Shown: positions 1 to 15,842, counted from the stretch's first letter. The stretch is 64,000 nt of DNA from Trichuris trichiura (GCA_037903355.1 JBAJFE010000023.1:2216662-2280661), one strand, 5' to 3'. The notes: generated from the letters alone by a model not told the origin. Program-made: numbers and translations.

Positions 1-180
1 CCTTAATAAATTATGAAGCATTGCTGCATACGATAGCGTTTACTATTTCCATGCTGGACCTATCTTCAACCCTTACGCAATTTGTTATGTGCACATCCTT
101 CGTGTGAATACTACTGAGTAGTAAGCTGGTTGCTTTTATAATTTTCCGGGATATCTCGAGTATTTTATTTAAACATTTTG

Positions 181-186
181 TTTATT
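181..186 (-). terminator. Polyadenylation signal for the cathepsin C gene
   Basis: TTTATT on the plus strand reads AATAAA on the minus strand, about 207 nt past the protease stop codon. Nothing else gene-like lies in 1-392. Confidence 0.45.
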
Positions 187-392
187 TTGCTGCAGCAGCA
201 TGTAGCTTTATGTTTTTTGAATGCTGACTTTTTGCCATTTATTCGTTACCTTTCGCAAAGGTGAAACCTCGTTGCACGTAGTTATTAGGGCTACCAATCA
301 ATGTATTGTATTTTCTGTCGTACAACAACAGCTTTTTTCGAGGCATGTTCGTCCATGATTGACAGTGCAAACGAGATAAGCGTAAGTGAATA

Positions 393-2722
<2,330 letters not shown>

Positions 2723-3185
2723 GTGAAAAACAGGAACAGTGCTCCTTCCACTACGATACGAATCGTAGAAGTGTTAGCTATGTAGCATAACGCGTCAAAA
2801 GGAAAATGTAGATAATAGTTTTAAAGTGCACAGAAAACAAACATTAGGCGACTTATCAAGTCAGGCGTAGGTGGGACTTATCAAGACGCGCCACCCAAAT
2901 AGTGATGACTTAACAGTAGATAAGGTTTTGTTTTAATTCTTTTGCTGCTTTGTTCTTGTCATTCGTTGTTCGTAAAGACCATCCTTCGGTTGCATATTTT
3001 CAAGCCATGAAGAACATACCTACCCATTGATTAGCAGGATTTTTTGCCCACGTTGTTGTTATTGTTGTTGTTGAAAGCGCTATTTCCAGAGGCATCAAAG
3101 TTTCGCGCAATTACGGTAGAGACAGGATAAATTCCTGTTTTTCGGACAGACCTTTCTTAAAGAACGGTCCTGTTGCTTATGGGTT

Positions 3186-3670
3186 CCGCAGTCTGAGAAA
3201 TGCGGATTCGTTTCTGTTAAGCATGCGCCCATTTTCTTCTGCCTTTATTTGACCCTAAACTGAAATATAAATCTTATATTTACATCAGGGCAGGAAAGGA
3301 TGTCCAGCGAAGTTACGCTGTGACCGTGGTGCGCGCACTCGACAAGAACCTGTAAAAAGGAGCCAAAGATCGTAGAAATTTGTTGTCTCAAAGTTATTTC
3401 TGGGACTACCCAACATAGTTAATCATTTCTTGTGTAACTTATTGTCGTTCGTTCGCGTTTTGTCAGTTATGCGCCCCATTATCATACTGTAACTTTGCTG
3501 GCCATCCTGTTCAGTCTTCATGTAAGTTTAAACCTAAATGTAAGCCTTAAATTTTGGCTTAGGCTTAGCCGAGGACGGAACATGATAGCTGGCATGCTTG
3601 GCAGTAAAGGTAGAAGGGGATGGCCATATGCTTAACAGAAAGGAACCTGCATTTCTCAGACGGTGCGCTT
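3186..3670. repeat. Dispersed repeat, two copies in inverted orientation
   Basis: Forward copy about 3186-3345, reverse copy about 3470-3670, with a third, forward copy at about 5760-5930. Shared blocks are TCTGAGAAATGC, TTCTGTTAAGCAT, and a segment reading AAAGTTACAGTATGA or close variants followed by a GCGC-rich stretch. An AAGCCT/AGGCTT-rich centre joins them. Identity by eye is roughly 65-75%. The family is unidentified and no protein is encoded. Confidence 0.6.
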
Positions 3671-4353
3671 AATCGACAAGACCTAACATAACTGAAACAA
3701 CCGTTATATTCGTTTGAAAAGCAATAGTTGAAAGCATTCTGATCAGGCGAAGGGGAACAAGTGGGCCTGAGCCAACGCAGCTAATTGAGGACAAAAGCTG
3801 GAAAATCGAGCCTGCTAGACGTTATCGGTGGGTTTTCGAAGTGTAACTTTTCACTTAATTTTTTGTTCCAGGCTTCAGTGTTTGCTTTGAGTGCGGAGGT
3901 TCTTTTTCTGCGTTCTGTAGTGTGCGCTTAAGGTAAAGAAAAACATGTCATCTTCGGCAGATGAAATAAGACTTGTCGAGCTTCAATCTTTTATAAGGCC
4001 TACAAATTGGATATCTTTGTTAGTAAGGAGATCTTCTGTTTGATAAATTGGAGACTGAACTACCAACCAATTTCATTTAATAGTAGCATTTCTATAGGGC
4101 ATATCAAAATGCCAGCTTAAGCTTAAATGAACGAACAACAATGGACGTGCTTTTCTCTGCACATGTTCTCCTGTAATATCCGGAAGACTGGTTTGATTTT
4201 TTTTGCGACAAGTGGTTATAAAGGCAGCTGAAAAAATTTTAGCGGGTTAATTCTTTTGTTACGGATGCTGCTATTGCGTTATTCTGTTAATGTAACGGAT
4301 TAGCAGTTACCACCAAGTTTTTTGCCCGAACCTGAGTGTTCTGCTTACTGTAG

Positions 4354-4405
4354 CTAGCCACGCCACCACGTTTGAAGCGTGCCCGCAAGCGATCGTTCCC
4401 TGAGG
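4354..4405 (+). other. Candidate short exon
   Basis: 52 bp, GC-rich against AT-rich flanks, bounded by a pyrimidine tract ending TTACTGTAG and a consensus donor GTAAGT. One frame is open and reads LATPPRLKRARKRSFPE with one base left over (phase 1 out). No family is recognised and no joining exon is established; it may be chance. Confidence 0.22.
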
Positions 4406-4989
4406 GTAAGTGACAAGTGAAGCAGTTTCTTTAACATTTTGGTTATTATGTTTGTGTGTATGTTAGATTTTTTATTGAGCACTGCTTACGAGGCTTTCAA
4501 AAGTTGGGCAGTTATGTAGTATGGTGATCAACTGCATCATACCAAGCTTAGCTGGTCAGCCGAAGGCGTTGTCTTGCCAAGATGTTTTGAGGTTTGGAAA
4601 GATCAACTTTACGCTGAAACAGTTATCGCGTTATCCAAATGGGCAGTTCTCAATCAAAATGAACATATCGAACGTTTATCCTTTATTTGTATTTCGCCTG
4701 CTCAGATAGCACAGTAAATGTACAAAGCAAATTTTCTAAGTAATGATCGGGTTGTCCACTGCGGAAAACGGGCAGAAATGAATTCACAAGAATAGAAGCA
4801 TTCGCAGTTTTCGGAATTGTGTAACTCCGTAGGCTTTAGCTGACGACGGAAGACAGTTCCGTCCGTTTTTTGACAGTGAAACTATTTACGGCTATAAACT
4901 GGTTTTCAAAGAACACGAATTAGTAAATCATCTTAACGAATAAGAAAACCATGCCAAGTGTTTATTAACGGGAATAAAATTCACATAGG

Positions 4990-5530
4990 TTTTTCTCTTT
5001 ATTACGGATATGCCGTTTTCACACCAGAAATTTTTTTCGCAGGGCTTTCTTCTCCATCTTTGGGCGGTTTTCAGATATACAGACAAGAAAAACTAAAAAA
5101 CCTCTCTTGACGTTCACCAAGACTGGCCGCTGAGGAGCTCTCTTGTCTTGCCTGAGAGACAAAAGGAAACAGGAAGAGGAAAGAAAAAGAGAGTGGACGA
5201 TTTAAATTTCTTTGTTTAAATTCTGTCTGCATTGGCTGTTTCAACTATTTTATGTTGTGTTTTCACCGAGGACGTCGGCGAGAAGCAGCGGCTACGGGGG
5301 GCAGGAGTAGGGTCAGCCTCGGTGAGTCGAGGATCGACTCCACGGGTAGCCACGTCGGTTGGCAATACGACAGAACTCCTCAGCGGCTGATCCCGGTGAA
5401 CGCCAAGAGAGGTTTTTTAGTTTTTTGTTTGTATGCGCTGAAAACGGCTCAAAGCTAGGGCTGATAGCTCCGCAGGAATAATTTCCGGTGTGAAAACGGG
5501 GTATCTGTAATAAAGAGAAAAAAGGATACG
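4990..5530. mobile_element. Foldback element with about 150-bp inverted arms
   Basis: Left arm about 4998-5140 and right arm about 5370-5520 are inverted copies at about 80% identity by eye. Both arms share, in outside-to-inside order, CTTTATTACNGATA, CCGTTTTCACACC, AAAACCTCTCTTG and GCTGAGGAG. The outer end resembles that of the foldbacks at 29.6 and 35.5 kb (TTTATTACGGATA). The roughly 230-bp spacer has a purine-rich tract (5160-5195) and a GC-rich patch (5265-5400) and no coding capacity. Boundaries are approximate and no target duplication was found. Confidence 0.65.
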
Positions 5531-5759
5531 AACCCTTTGCAATTCAACCATATGCAAAATGTTTTGATTTTTGGTTAAATTCAATGTTTCAGATGACTTT
5601 GCCGCATTTATTTGCTAGCGGTTGGTGAGCCTACTTTGTATCTATTGTTTAAGCTCTTTAGAATTTTGAATGCTGCTTTTGTTATGTGAAACTTTTGTAC
5701 TTAGTTCAAGCAGTGAACTGCTTTAATGTTTTTTTGGGCCTTGTAGGTTATGTACTCAA

Positions 5760-5930
5760 TCTTCTGAGAAATGTAGCCTTTTTGTGCTAAGTATGCGAGC
5801 TATTTTGTTCTGCCCTTATCTAAGCCAAGGCATAAGCCTTATGTTTAGGCTTAGGGTTACGAAAGTACAGAAGAGGATGGCTCGTAAAGTTACAGTATGA
5901 CTGTGGCGCGCATATCCGGCAGGACTGGTT
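5760..5930 (+). repeat. Third copy of the 3.2-kb dispersed repeat
   Basis: Shares TCTGAGAAATG, CTTCTG/TTCTGCC, TTTAGGCTTAGG and AAAGTTACAGTATGACTG with the inverted pair at 3186-3670, in the orientation of the left copy. Confidence 0.55.
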
Positions 5931-8900
5931 TTTCCATCTCCTTTCGCCCTGCGCATGGTCAGAAAACGGGATGTTAAGTTGCCAGTTGAGCTCGGAAAAT
6001 TAGCTTTGTTATTTGTCTTATTTCTTTGTAACTTTGTGGCTGTTGTAAGTTGTCGCTTTTGATGCTTTTTATATTCAACGTTCCAGTCAGCTTTAATCTG
6101 AAATAGGTGCTTTCTTGCAGCATGGAAAGGTTGCCCAGGATTCTTCTGGTTGTCGAAATGAGAAATGACTTGTCAGGGTGAGTGTAACGGTTGTTTCTTC
6201 AGTTTAAAATTTTTTAATCAAAAAATGATGTTTATTGACACCTCTTATGTGAGTCTTTTAAAGGCATTGAATACATTTATAGTCTGAGTTACGTTTTTTA
6301 GCGCACAGCGTTTGGCTTCAACTTTATGCGGCTAAAATAGCTCTGTTTAGATCTGGACTGCCATTTGGAGATGGAGGATGACATCTGTTGCGACCAATAC
6401 AATGGCTTGGTATAAGTAAGATATAAATGTTTGGCTTTTACATGTTCGCCTTAAGAAGTCGTCGCTGGCAATAGAACCGGCTGAATCGCGAAAGCTTCAT
6501 TCGTTTGTAAGGAAAAGTAAAACAGTTTTTTGCGTTAGCTTAAAAGCTTTGTAGCAAAATTAGGAATAATTTAGCCATGCAAGAAATTATGAATGTTTTT
6601 AATTTCTCGAGTTTGATGTTGTTCATTTGCTTTTCTTTTCAAGTTTAACTCATGCGGTGTGTTTTCTTGCAGCGCGTCAAAACTTTCGAAGATTTTTCGG
6701 CTGTCAGAATGAAAAGTGACTTGTCAAAGTGAGCGTAACGCCTGTTTCTTCAATTTTAAAGTTTTTCCATGTTAAAAAATGATGCTTACTAACACCTCAA
6801 ATGTTAGTCTTTTAAAGACAATGAACGCATTACTAGTCTGATTGAAGCATTTCTTAATGCAAGATCTATGATCCCAATTTCAGCTTATTAAAATCGTTTG
6901 TTTAGGTCTCGCGGTTCGCATCTGAAGACGAGAGAAGACGTATAGAGCTGCACATGAACGGTATTTAAGCTTTCATTGTGTTATTCTATTGGTATATTCA
7001 AAATGCTTCGGTGATTTTCTGGGAACGGGAAATGCAGGTTTATTAAGCTTCGCAAAAACAACACGCATGTTTCCATCTTCTCCATCAGTTGTAGGAGTAA
7101 ATATAGACAAACGGCTGTCGTACGCAGGTAAAACATCACAGTTTAAGGAATATAATTATGTAAACTTTCAATTCCTCCCTTCAAAATGTAATGTTTTACT
7201 TTTTGCAATAGCTCTTTTGCTTCTGTTCATTCGTGCTTTTCACTGCAACGGCGGGACTATAACTTCCCCCAAATTTTTTCTTTCTCCCTTTAAATCGTGA
7301 GATTCAAAAACCGTTACAGAAAGTTGTCTTCAAAGTTACACGAAACGGTTCCTCATTTTAATGGTTATGTAGAGCTTGCGCAAGCCAGTTTCATTAAATT
7401 TATGTTACAGCACTGCTTCTATGAGTTGGCGCTGTAATGGTAGTTGTTTTATTGAAATTCCGTGGGCTGGAGACGAATGCGATCAGTCTTTTTGATTTTT
7501 TCAGATCAATGAAGGTCTGCCGTATGACAGAGCAGAATTTAAGCAGTTACATTAATGGTTTGTAGCATGTAACCGCGTACAAATCCAAAATCTGTGTCTT
7601 CTAATTGCGAAGTTGTTTCGAAGAGTACTGTTTACAATGATTGTACGCATTTGTGAAATAGGTTGAGCAGTTGTCCCATCACGCAATATTTGCTATTTCA
7701 TCGATTTCCTTCTGTTCTCCGCTACGCGTATACATGCTGAGTGTTCCAATTCATCCATCTTACCGTCTTTCATGTACTAACAGTTGTAACTTTTTAAAAT
7801 AGTGCTTTCTAACTTTGCATGTCTGCTAGAAACTGTTGCCGAAAGTTTTCATTTGACCTGCGCAAAAGAAGTTTTGTGACGTGGTAAACGTATGCCTAGG
7901 GTAAATTGGTGTTTGAGTTTTTGTACGCGCATGTTTGGCTGAGATGAATTAACTAATTAAGAACTGTAACGTTTGGAGTTTTGGTTAACAAGATATCGAA
8001 AGTCTTTCCACTAGCTTAAGGAAACTGCAGTTGAGAATCCTCAAGCATAATCAACGCAGTTAACTACCACTTCGCGTAGGTCTAAGAAAGTACGTGCACG
8101 TGTTCCTTTAAGATCTGCCGCTCACCGTAGCTGCAGAGCGTAGAATAATAAAGTACGCCCATTTGCGTTACTTTTTGCGCTGCAGTGTTTACTTCATAGA
8201 CTGATTGTATTAAGAGCAAAGACAATTTTTTTGTATCTTTTCATCTTAGGTCGTAAGAGATATTTAAACTTCGTCCACTACCATAGCAGCCACTGTGCAT
8301 TCCCGTTTGCGATTAATGCTTGAAGCGTTAACATGTACTCGCTTAGTTTTCCGTCAAATTTCGTAAGTTTGTTTTGTAATAAGATTGAGCAGACGTGCTG
8401 CTGGTTTGAACTTATTCTCGTTGAAGTTTCCCGGAAAAACCTGTTTTTTCTTCGAAAATTCAGCTGTGCTTTCGTGATGCAATTGCTCGTAGCTTTCTGT
8501 CCTAACGCGCATGGTTAAGTTTTCAATATTAATCACAACTTGTCAGTGACAGCGAATTCACTTCAAAGATTATTTCTGTACCAGGTAGTCTTCGGTTGAA
8601 GGAATTTCTTCAACCACGTAGGACGTCATTAGCGCTTCAAGTTTTTTTGAAATGGAAATTTTAACTCAATGGGCGTGTCGTGTTTGTTTTCGTTTCACGA
8701 AAGTGCTTTTGCGTTTTAGAATAGTACTTGTTTGAGAGAAGAAATCATTCTTTGTTCTAGCTGGCTTGTGGAGCGACTTAAACTTTGCATAGAAATAAGT
8801 ACTGCTCAGTAATAAAGCATAGGAAACAGGAAATACGTTGCTAAGCAAAAAGATTCTAGTTGATTGAACCTTATCTGTACTTACCAACTGAAGCGTCGTT

Positions 8901-10503
8901 AAAAATAGAAATTGCGAACGGCCAAATTCCACTCCAAGCGAAACGTTTGCACTCGACTTTTCCCGTAAGTGAAAATTAGCGGAGAACCTTTTCCGTTCCT
9001 AAAATATACATTGCCAAACTGTGTAAAAAACTTCCTGTTGTTCTTATGAGCTGTTGAAAGAATTCGATTCCAAAACTGTTCCGCTATAAAGGCTACTGTG
9101 TACCACTTTAATGAAAAGTAAGTATGAATGTAAGAAAATGCTTGACTTATCGAGACAACCGCTTCCCGTTTTCGGCGGAATAAATTGAACGATGAAAAAC
9201 GTCGTTGAGTGACCACAGTCCAGCGTACTTAAGTGTTCATATCGTTAACTAATATTTCGATGAGGACAGGATGTGATGATCTCATAAACTCAGAGCTTTT
9301 CTTACGCTTATACTTACATTTCAATGAACAGGTAGACCGTAACCTTTACCACAAAAATCTGTACGCCCGTTAAAGGGCATTCTATATTCAAGCTTCACTG
9401 TTTTCATAATAACCTGAATAATTTTATTTCAATGGTAACGTTAGCGGAACTTGCAGCAGTGCCGGCAGGTGTTACTGGACTAACTAGAAAGAGAGGGCAA
9501 GGCCAGACTTGTTACGGCGGAAAGCATCTTTTTATCTACCAAGTGAAGAAGTTAATTTTAGAACAATTACCATATGGTTTGATTCGAATAAGTACTTATT
9601 CCATTCCAGTGCTATTAATATGCTCTTCGGATTGGGCGTAAGCTTGAAAAATTGTTCAGCGCATCTGTTGCCGCTCAACCGCAATTAATCAGCCACCACA
9701 ACCAAGAGAACTTGATAAAGAAATAAAGAAAGCAATGTGCCAATGGAAAGTTTTCTGAAGGTCCGTTAAGATGGAGATAGGCGGGAGAATTCCTTGTTCC
9801 CATTGCAAGAAGAAATGCTTGGAATAGCTAAGGTTGCTGCAGTAAATTGAAACGCTTTTGAAACTATTCACCTGAACTGCAAGCCATAGCAGATAACTAG
9901 TTTATGAACTGTTACTATAATGTTTTTGTTTTTATGAATATCTTCGTTTAATGAAAAAGCGATTTTCCGTCTGTGCTTCTTTTGGGCATTGTGTATCTTT
10001 GGTTTACCATCGGAAATCGATCAGTGTCTTTTGAAAAATACAAGAATTCGTAAATGAAGTGTCCCATTAACAAGGAATGTAAGTAGAACTAATGACAGCA
10101 AGCAGATTTAACCTTTGCTTGCTGACAGCCAGCGTCAAGCAGAAGTGAGGCGTAAATGTTTCTAAACTTTCAACGATTCTGTTTTTAATAGCTGTGTTAA
10201 TATGAATGAATAAAGTAGTGCGTCAAAAGTTCGAAATGATTTTGAAGCCTTAACTATGTTTACTGATTTTGGATTGATACGTATATTTGAACGGTTTTGT
10301 CGTTGGGATGCTTTAATGTTGTTTTTTTGTGCGGACAGAAAGGTCGGTTCATTACCGAAACTCAGTTTAACTGCTTTGTGAACTTTTAACTTAAGTAAAC
10401 GTCTTGAAACAGCCGACTTCACCAAACGTCCATTCTGCGTAGGGAATTGCAGCGATAAATCTTGCCGGTGCAGTATTTTCCAATCAATTATTTTATTTTT
10501 TAG
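5931..10503. other. Non-coding stretch
   Basis: Apart from the duplicated mini-exon unit, nothing convincing is seen. Open frames here lack an ATG start, typical codon pattern or recognisable motifs. Composition is AT-rich with TTTT/AAAA runs. Confidence 0.45.
6080..6860 (+). repeat. Tandem duplication carrying two splice-flanked mini-exons
   Basis: Two copies, about 6080-6310 and 6635-6860, repeat the same order: TTTCTTGCAG, a 56-57 bp segment, then GTGAGT or GTGAGC, then a TTTCTTCA tract, AAAAAATGATG, and AGTCTTTTAAAG. The segments are 6121-6177 and 6673-6728 and both end ATGACTTGTCA or GTGACTTGTCA. An indel between them changes the reading frame, so if they are exons they are probably untranslated. 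Confidence 0.5.
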
Positions 10504-10614
10504 GAAAATGCTGACGAGTGCAGATCATTGGTTCCGCTGTCCGCGAGTATGGCAGTACTCACGACTGCTCATCATTTGACCATGAACTCGATATTCCGCC
10601 CAGCAGATTACAAG
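10504..10614 (+). CDS. Candidate coding exon, phase 0-0, unknown product
   Basis: 111 bp, fully open for 37 codons, between an acceptor (TTTTATTTTTTAG) and a good donor (GTAGGT). The frame contains MAVLTTAHHLTMNSIFRP, so it could be a first coding exon with untranslated leader. No family is recognised. It may be chance, or an exon of a plus-strand gene with very long introns; other plus-strand candidates lie at 16402, 17514, 33304 and 42703. Confidence 0.3.
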
Positions 10615-13600
10615 GTAGGTTGACCATACGCAAATAACTATTCGTCGGTTCTGGTAAGCGCGTGGATATTGCAACTAATGTACATGAGAAGGGACGGTTA
10701 AAACAGCATCTTGAACTCAAAATCGGGAGAAGCAAATTTGATGCATTCGGCTTTGGAGGTTAAAGGTTAGAAATTGGTAGATTTCCGGTTTATTTAATCT
10801 TGTTTCCTTCGTCCGCCATATCGCAATGTATTTCATGGTCAAGCTAGACACGTCATGCTTAAGGAACGTTGATTATTATCCCAGGTTGCGGGTGCTCTGA
10901 AAAGGAAGTTTACTTAGAATTTGACGTGAATCAATAAGCATGTTAACTCGGTTGCTTTCAGTGCTCATAGCGAACTCTGGTTTAGCATTTCTGCGTTGCG
11001 TGAAACCGTTTACGTGACGCACATATTGCCTAAAAGGGGTTAGGTATAAGCGATGTTTAAGCGTTATTTCGTACGCTTGACAGCGCGGCAGAAATACCTT
11101 AGTTCGAACGTTAATGGTGCATTTGCCTGAGTGCAATTTCTTTGACATATTCAATCGTTTAATTGTGAGCGATGCTGTTGGTTTGCCTGTAGGATAATTG
11201 CACTGAAAACTGCTGCCCTTTTGGTAAAGAACGACATTCGATCGTTCAGCCGGCGGAGATATACGATGTCTGCTAGTCACACTTAGTGATCTTTAGTCAC
11301 AAACACCTGTTTTATGGTCTCTGCGCCCTTTATGCTGTTCATTCCTAACCGAAATACCAACGGACTGTTGTATTCAGTGCGAGTCTTTTAGAACTTATTA
11401 CGAATAGCTGAAACTGCAGTTTGTAGAGAAGTTCTACTAACTCTTACCTAACGTGACTAAAGTGTACACCTTAATATCTGGCACTGAAGGGATTCGACAG
11501 CATTCATTTATTTATTAGAACCTAAAGCCTTGAAGCAAATACCGATCAAAGTCTCCGATTAATTCAGCTGTCTGAGTTTTTGTTTCGTTTGTCAACGAAA
11601 GTGTTTATTTCTAAGTTTGGTAAGTAGCGAGTTGCGCTGCAAAATGGGACGTTAGAAGCCACAAATGGGCTGCTGGTTTTTCTTATGAGCTCAGCATCTG
11701 CAAATGAAGAAGCATTAAAGCATGCTGTTTTTCGAAACAGAAGAATCACGGTTAATATTTGCAGACGAGGAACTTGTAATGGAAATGAACAGCTCCGTAC
11801 AAAAGAATGGAAAAATTAGAATTCAATTGTCCTAAGCTTGTAGCGCATCATAGAGAAAAATTGTTAATGTAATTGATAGATCCTGCAGTTGCAAGAACCT
11901 CGAATTAGGCATAATATTCCAAATTCACATTGTCGATTTCTTGTACACTTTTACACGGATGTAACGGAAGCGGTTGCATTTCCGTTTATTGTAATCGTTA
12001 GTCTTCAGCTAAACATCAATCAAGCTGGTTAATCTGTTCAATTTTTAACGAAGAACGAGCGAGCGGTTAGTGTTGCACTTAGCCCTCTCTGTCATACTGT
12101 GGCTTTCAAAAACATTTCCTTACAGGAACCCTTAAGCGGCTGTCAAAGCGCCGGTGGAGAAATTGCTACCAGAGTTCAGTCGTGATGTAAAATTGAGACC
12201 AGAACTCGAATGTTAGGGCACAGAGCATCTCGCCATGCGCTTGAAGAATACTTGTGTTAATTCTGGTCTGTAGGGAATAGCTCGCATGTTTCTTTAGGAA
12301 TCCTATGATTGCGCAGAACCAATAGTGCAAACAGTAGTGATGCGGTAATTGAAAATGTGCAGAAATTGACTCGATTCCGAAGTGCCATAATCAGTTGCAA
12401 ATGTCAGCCACATTTTTTTGTCAGTCTGTTGCTTAGCGGAAGAGCCGAATTCACTGTTATTCTTTTGGTTACGCTATCAGATGTCTTGTGTTCTCAGCCG
12501 GAGGATTCGCTAATGCAATGATTAGGCAGGTTGGGCGTTAAAAAATGCCACATCCACAACCTCACTTTAACGAACCCATTGTTGTAACGTATACCCGAAA
12601 TATCAGTTTTCAAAAGTCATGTTTGCGAAAATAGAAACGCCAACCTGTTCCCAGCTCATTAAGTGCTGTGAAACACGGGGCTCTCTATTGCTTGGCTTTT
12701 TTTGCATCGATGTCTCTCGATTTTTACCTGCCGGCTGATAATTTTAAAAAATAGTCGTTGTGTCGCCGAACAATTATGAAGGAACAACAATATGTATGGT
12801 TTTGCTTCGCTTTGACCCTGCAGGGAAATCGTTTTGCTTCGTCAGCAATGCGTTGGTCAATAGGACAGGATAGGCGCCTGGCAGCGTCAGTAGCTTCTTG
12901 CTTGCTGACAACTACTCTTCTCGCACAATAATTGCCAATTGATTGATGTTTTGTTGGGTATTCTCATTAGAAAAACAGAGACGATCCGCTATTCGTCTAC
13001 AAAGAAGCCAATCTTCAACGTTTGACCAATTTGAATAATGTTATTATTTTTCTGGCAGGATAGGGCGAATCCATGGGCTAATTTCCTAGTTAATCCACTA
13101 TTCGGTTAAGTGGATCAATCGTGTTGGACACGCTGTTCTTTCGGTTGCCTAAATGCTGCGGCCTGATAGGAAAGACGAATTTTAATGACGTATTAACACT
13201 TGAAGCTGTAAACTTCCCAACTTCTCTATTCCAAAGGGAACGATCCAGCTGAATCATAGGCGAGTGTCCACTTCCCCGAACTGCGGTGCGTTAAGGCAAC
13301 AGCTGCTGTTGACGAATTCTTTGAAAAAGGAAGTGTTTGACCAGGACTTTCTTTTGGCGCCTAATCCATGAAGTCTAGTTAATAGTGGTATAGCAGAATT
13401 AAATTGCATCTCACGTGCGCACTTAACGTAACTATGCTCGTTCGATTGGCTGCTTTACGGAATGACATGAATGCAGTTGAACACCACGATCATTGCGAGC
13501 GCTTGCCACAGTCGTTCCGCTTACACGTTTTTCCCTAATCTGAAGGTCACTTCCCTTTCTGTACTTGAAGATTTTTTGCGGTAAGATACGAGAGTTCTGT

Positions 13601-15773
13601 ACTGTGCTGTATCTTTTCGAACCGGTTGACTCAGTCGCGTTTGTTCCATTGAAACATCTTTGTTCCACTCTTACAAAGGTGTAATAGCTTCTATTTATTC
13701 TTTAGCGCGTTGTTTTGACCAGAAATAGAGGCGTACTCACTTTCGTCGGGAAGAGGTTTTTTTGAAATGTACTTTATCGATCTTTTGGCAGTGCGTCGTA
13801 TCGTTGAATCACCATGAAAACTAAGCAAGGAGGCAGCCTGCGTTTTTTTAATGCACGACAATCAGATTATTTTTTCATCCAAACATTGACAATTTATTGT
13901 TATTCTTTTGTAAACCTTAGCGCGCGATTACAGCCTACGTGTTAGAAGTTGCTCAAGGGAGGTGAACATATAATTCCGAATGCCCATACGTGCTGGTGAG
14001 CTTGCGGAAACCGATACCAGGAACAGTCCACATCTGGCACGCGCTCATAACTCGATATTTTTATTGCGTACTTTTATTCAGGCTACTCTTTTTTAGGCGA
14101 AAAATGATAGCTTTGAGTACTGTGTGTTATCGTTTGTCGGACAGGGCCGAATAACACATTTTTATTCATAAGTTTTAAGAGAGCTTGCATTGAATTATAT
14201 TGTAGGTTCAATTTCGATGTCCGGAGGTTGTTTTGTCTTGCAAACTTGGACTTCGTTGGTGCATTTTCGAACTGTTTATTGAATAGAAAGTAGTAGTTGA
14301 AGGAGGCTAGGCACATGCGGCTTCTTAGGGCGATTTTATCCTTTGGGAGTTTGGGAAGAATTAACCGCGCACGCAGCCATTCTGTCGTCTGCCAGAACTT
14401 GACGCAAAAATATCGTCGCAGAATAAATTAATTTTTGCGTCTTGAACTGATTGTTCTTGTATTTGTTAGTTGCGATACTCAATGACGTTGATAGGCAACC
14501 AGCGGTAAGCTGACGGTTGCTCACCGACTTGACATTTTAATCAGCGCCTCCGTCTTATCGGTAATTAGCTATTTCACATCAATTCCATCACGTTAGCTCG
14601 ACGAAGAGTAACCTTCAATCTGGTCATAAAGCTTGACTTGGTCAGACGCTGCTTTCTCCCGTTTACTCTGTTCAGGCTTATGCTTCGCTTCATTCGCAAG
14701 TGTATTAGCGGTTAATTCCGTTCAGCTGAGGCGTTCATAAACCATTTTCTAAGTTAGGACAGTAATCGAACGGCCACCGCTGCCTGCGTGAAAATTACAG
14801 CCTTGGCCACAATGCTACTTTGAACATTACCAAAGTTAGCCTGTCTTTTATACGGTATTGTTTCCTTGGTTGGATGTACACTTACAGGGCATTTTGAAGT
14901 ATACGAATGTGTTGAAATGGCAGAAATTTTTTTTTTCAAAGAACCCGTATGAGTACTAAATCAGTTTATCAGTTTATTCAGCTTAAACATCATAACTGAC
15001 ACAATATTAATGATTAAGTTCCCTTAAGGGCTTCCTTTGACTGAAATTGGAATAGCGTCAAGAAAGTGTTAAAGAGCTTTACTTGATTGACAGCTTTGCT
15101 TGTTAAACGAACTGACCATTCTTTATCGCCTTTGCATGACCAACGCGCAACATCATTTTTCAGTAATCCGCTCTAAAATTTCACTTTTTTTCATCAGAAG
15201 TTTAAGAAAGAAACGTTGCCCAATTTTCTCTCTGTCTCTGTAGCAGTGATTGAAGAATGTCTTCGCTTGCAATCGTATTCTATAGTGGGAGGACTGATCA
15301 CAATCGTGATTAAGTGTTTTTCTCACCAATTGCTTCTTTTACGCTTTGGTGACCCTTGGTGATTGCTTGAAAATTTATTACTCCTTAACAGTTGACTAAG
15401 TTGCTGCGTTTGCGTTAATTAGAACGCCCGTGAAAATCATGTAAAAACTTCAGCGTAGCGAAATGAATGGCATTGACTAGTACTCAGTGATTCTACTCTT
15501 GAATGGCTTCATGGTTTAATGATAATACCTCGTGTCCAAGCGAGTGTCGTTTTTTCTCATTTCTGAATGTCTCCTTTGCCTTCGCTGTTATTTGATAGGA
15601 CGTTCGGCTTGTTCGGAAATGCCTAGCGCGTAGATAATAGTCAACTTTGATTTTTCTTTTGAGAAAATCGCATATGCCAGTGCAATTTTGATGCGCGTAT
15701 TGATGGACATATTTTCATTAAGAGGCCTTCTCAGGCGTTATGCTAACTGCCATTGGGGTGCGCGCATGCTCAC

Positions 15774-15842
15774 CTTTAAGCGGAAGGAAAGCAGACTTTG
15801 CATGAATTTTCGCACACGTTTTGCACGTTCGAAGGTGTTTCG
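15774..15842 (-). CDS. Candidate coding exon, phase 0-0, unknown product
   Basis: 69 bp on the minus strand between a strong acceptor (TTTTTTCTACTTAG) and a donor GTGAGC. It is open for 23 codons and encodes a basic segment beginning RNTFERAKRVRKFM. No partner exon or family is recognised. Confidence 0.28.

Larger units (their letters stand above)
2723..4989. other. Upstream non-coding stretch with an inverted dispersed repeat
   Basis: This is the presumed 5' flank of the cathepsin C gene. No open frame of note. It contains a short TTG run near 3055-3075, an inverted pair of dispersed repeats (3186-3345 and 3470-3670) and one exon-like segment at 4354-4405, described separately. Confidence 0.5.

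Noticed and set aside
3540..5870. Interstitial nematode telomere repeat (TTAGGC)
   Set aside because: Only one or two TTAGGC-like hexamers occur at each place, inside the dispersed repeat; no array.
8899..9216. 105-codon minus-strand frame
   Set aside because: Starts at GTG; no motif and no conserved context.
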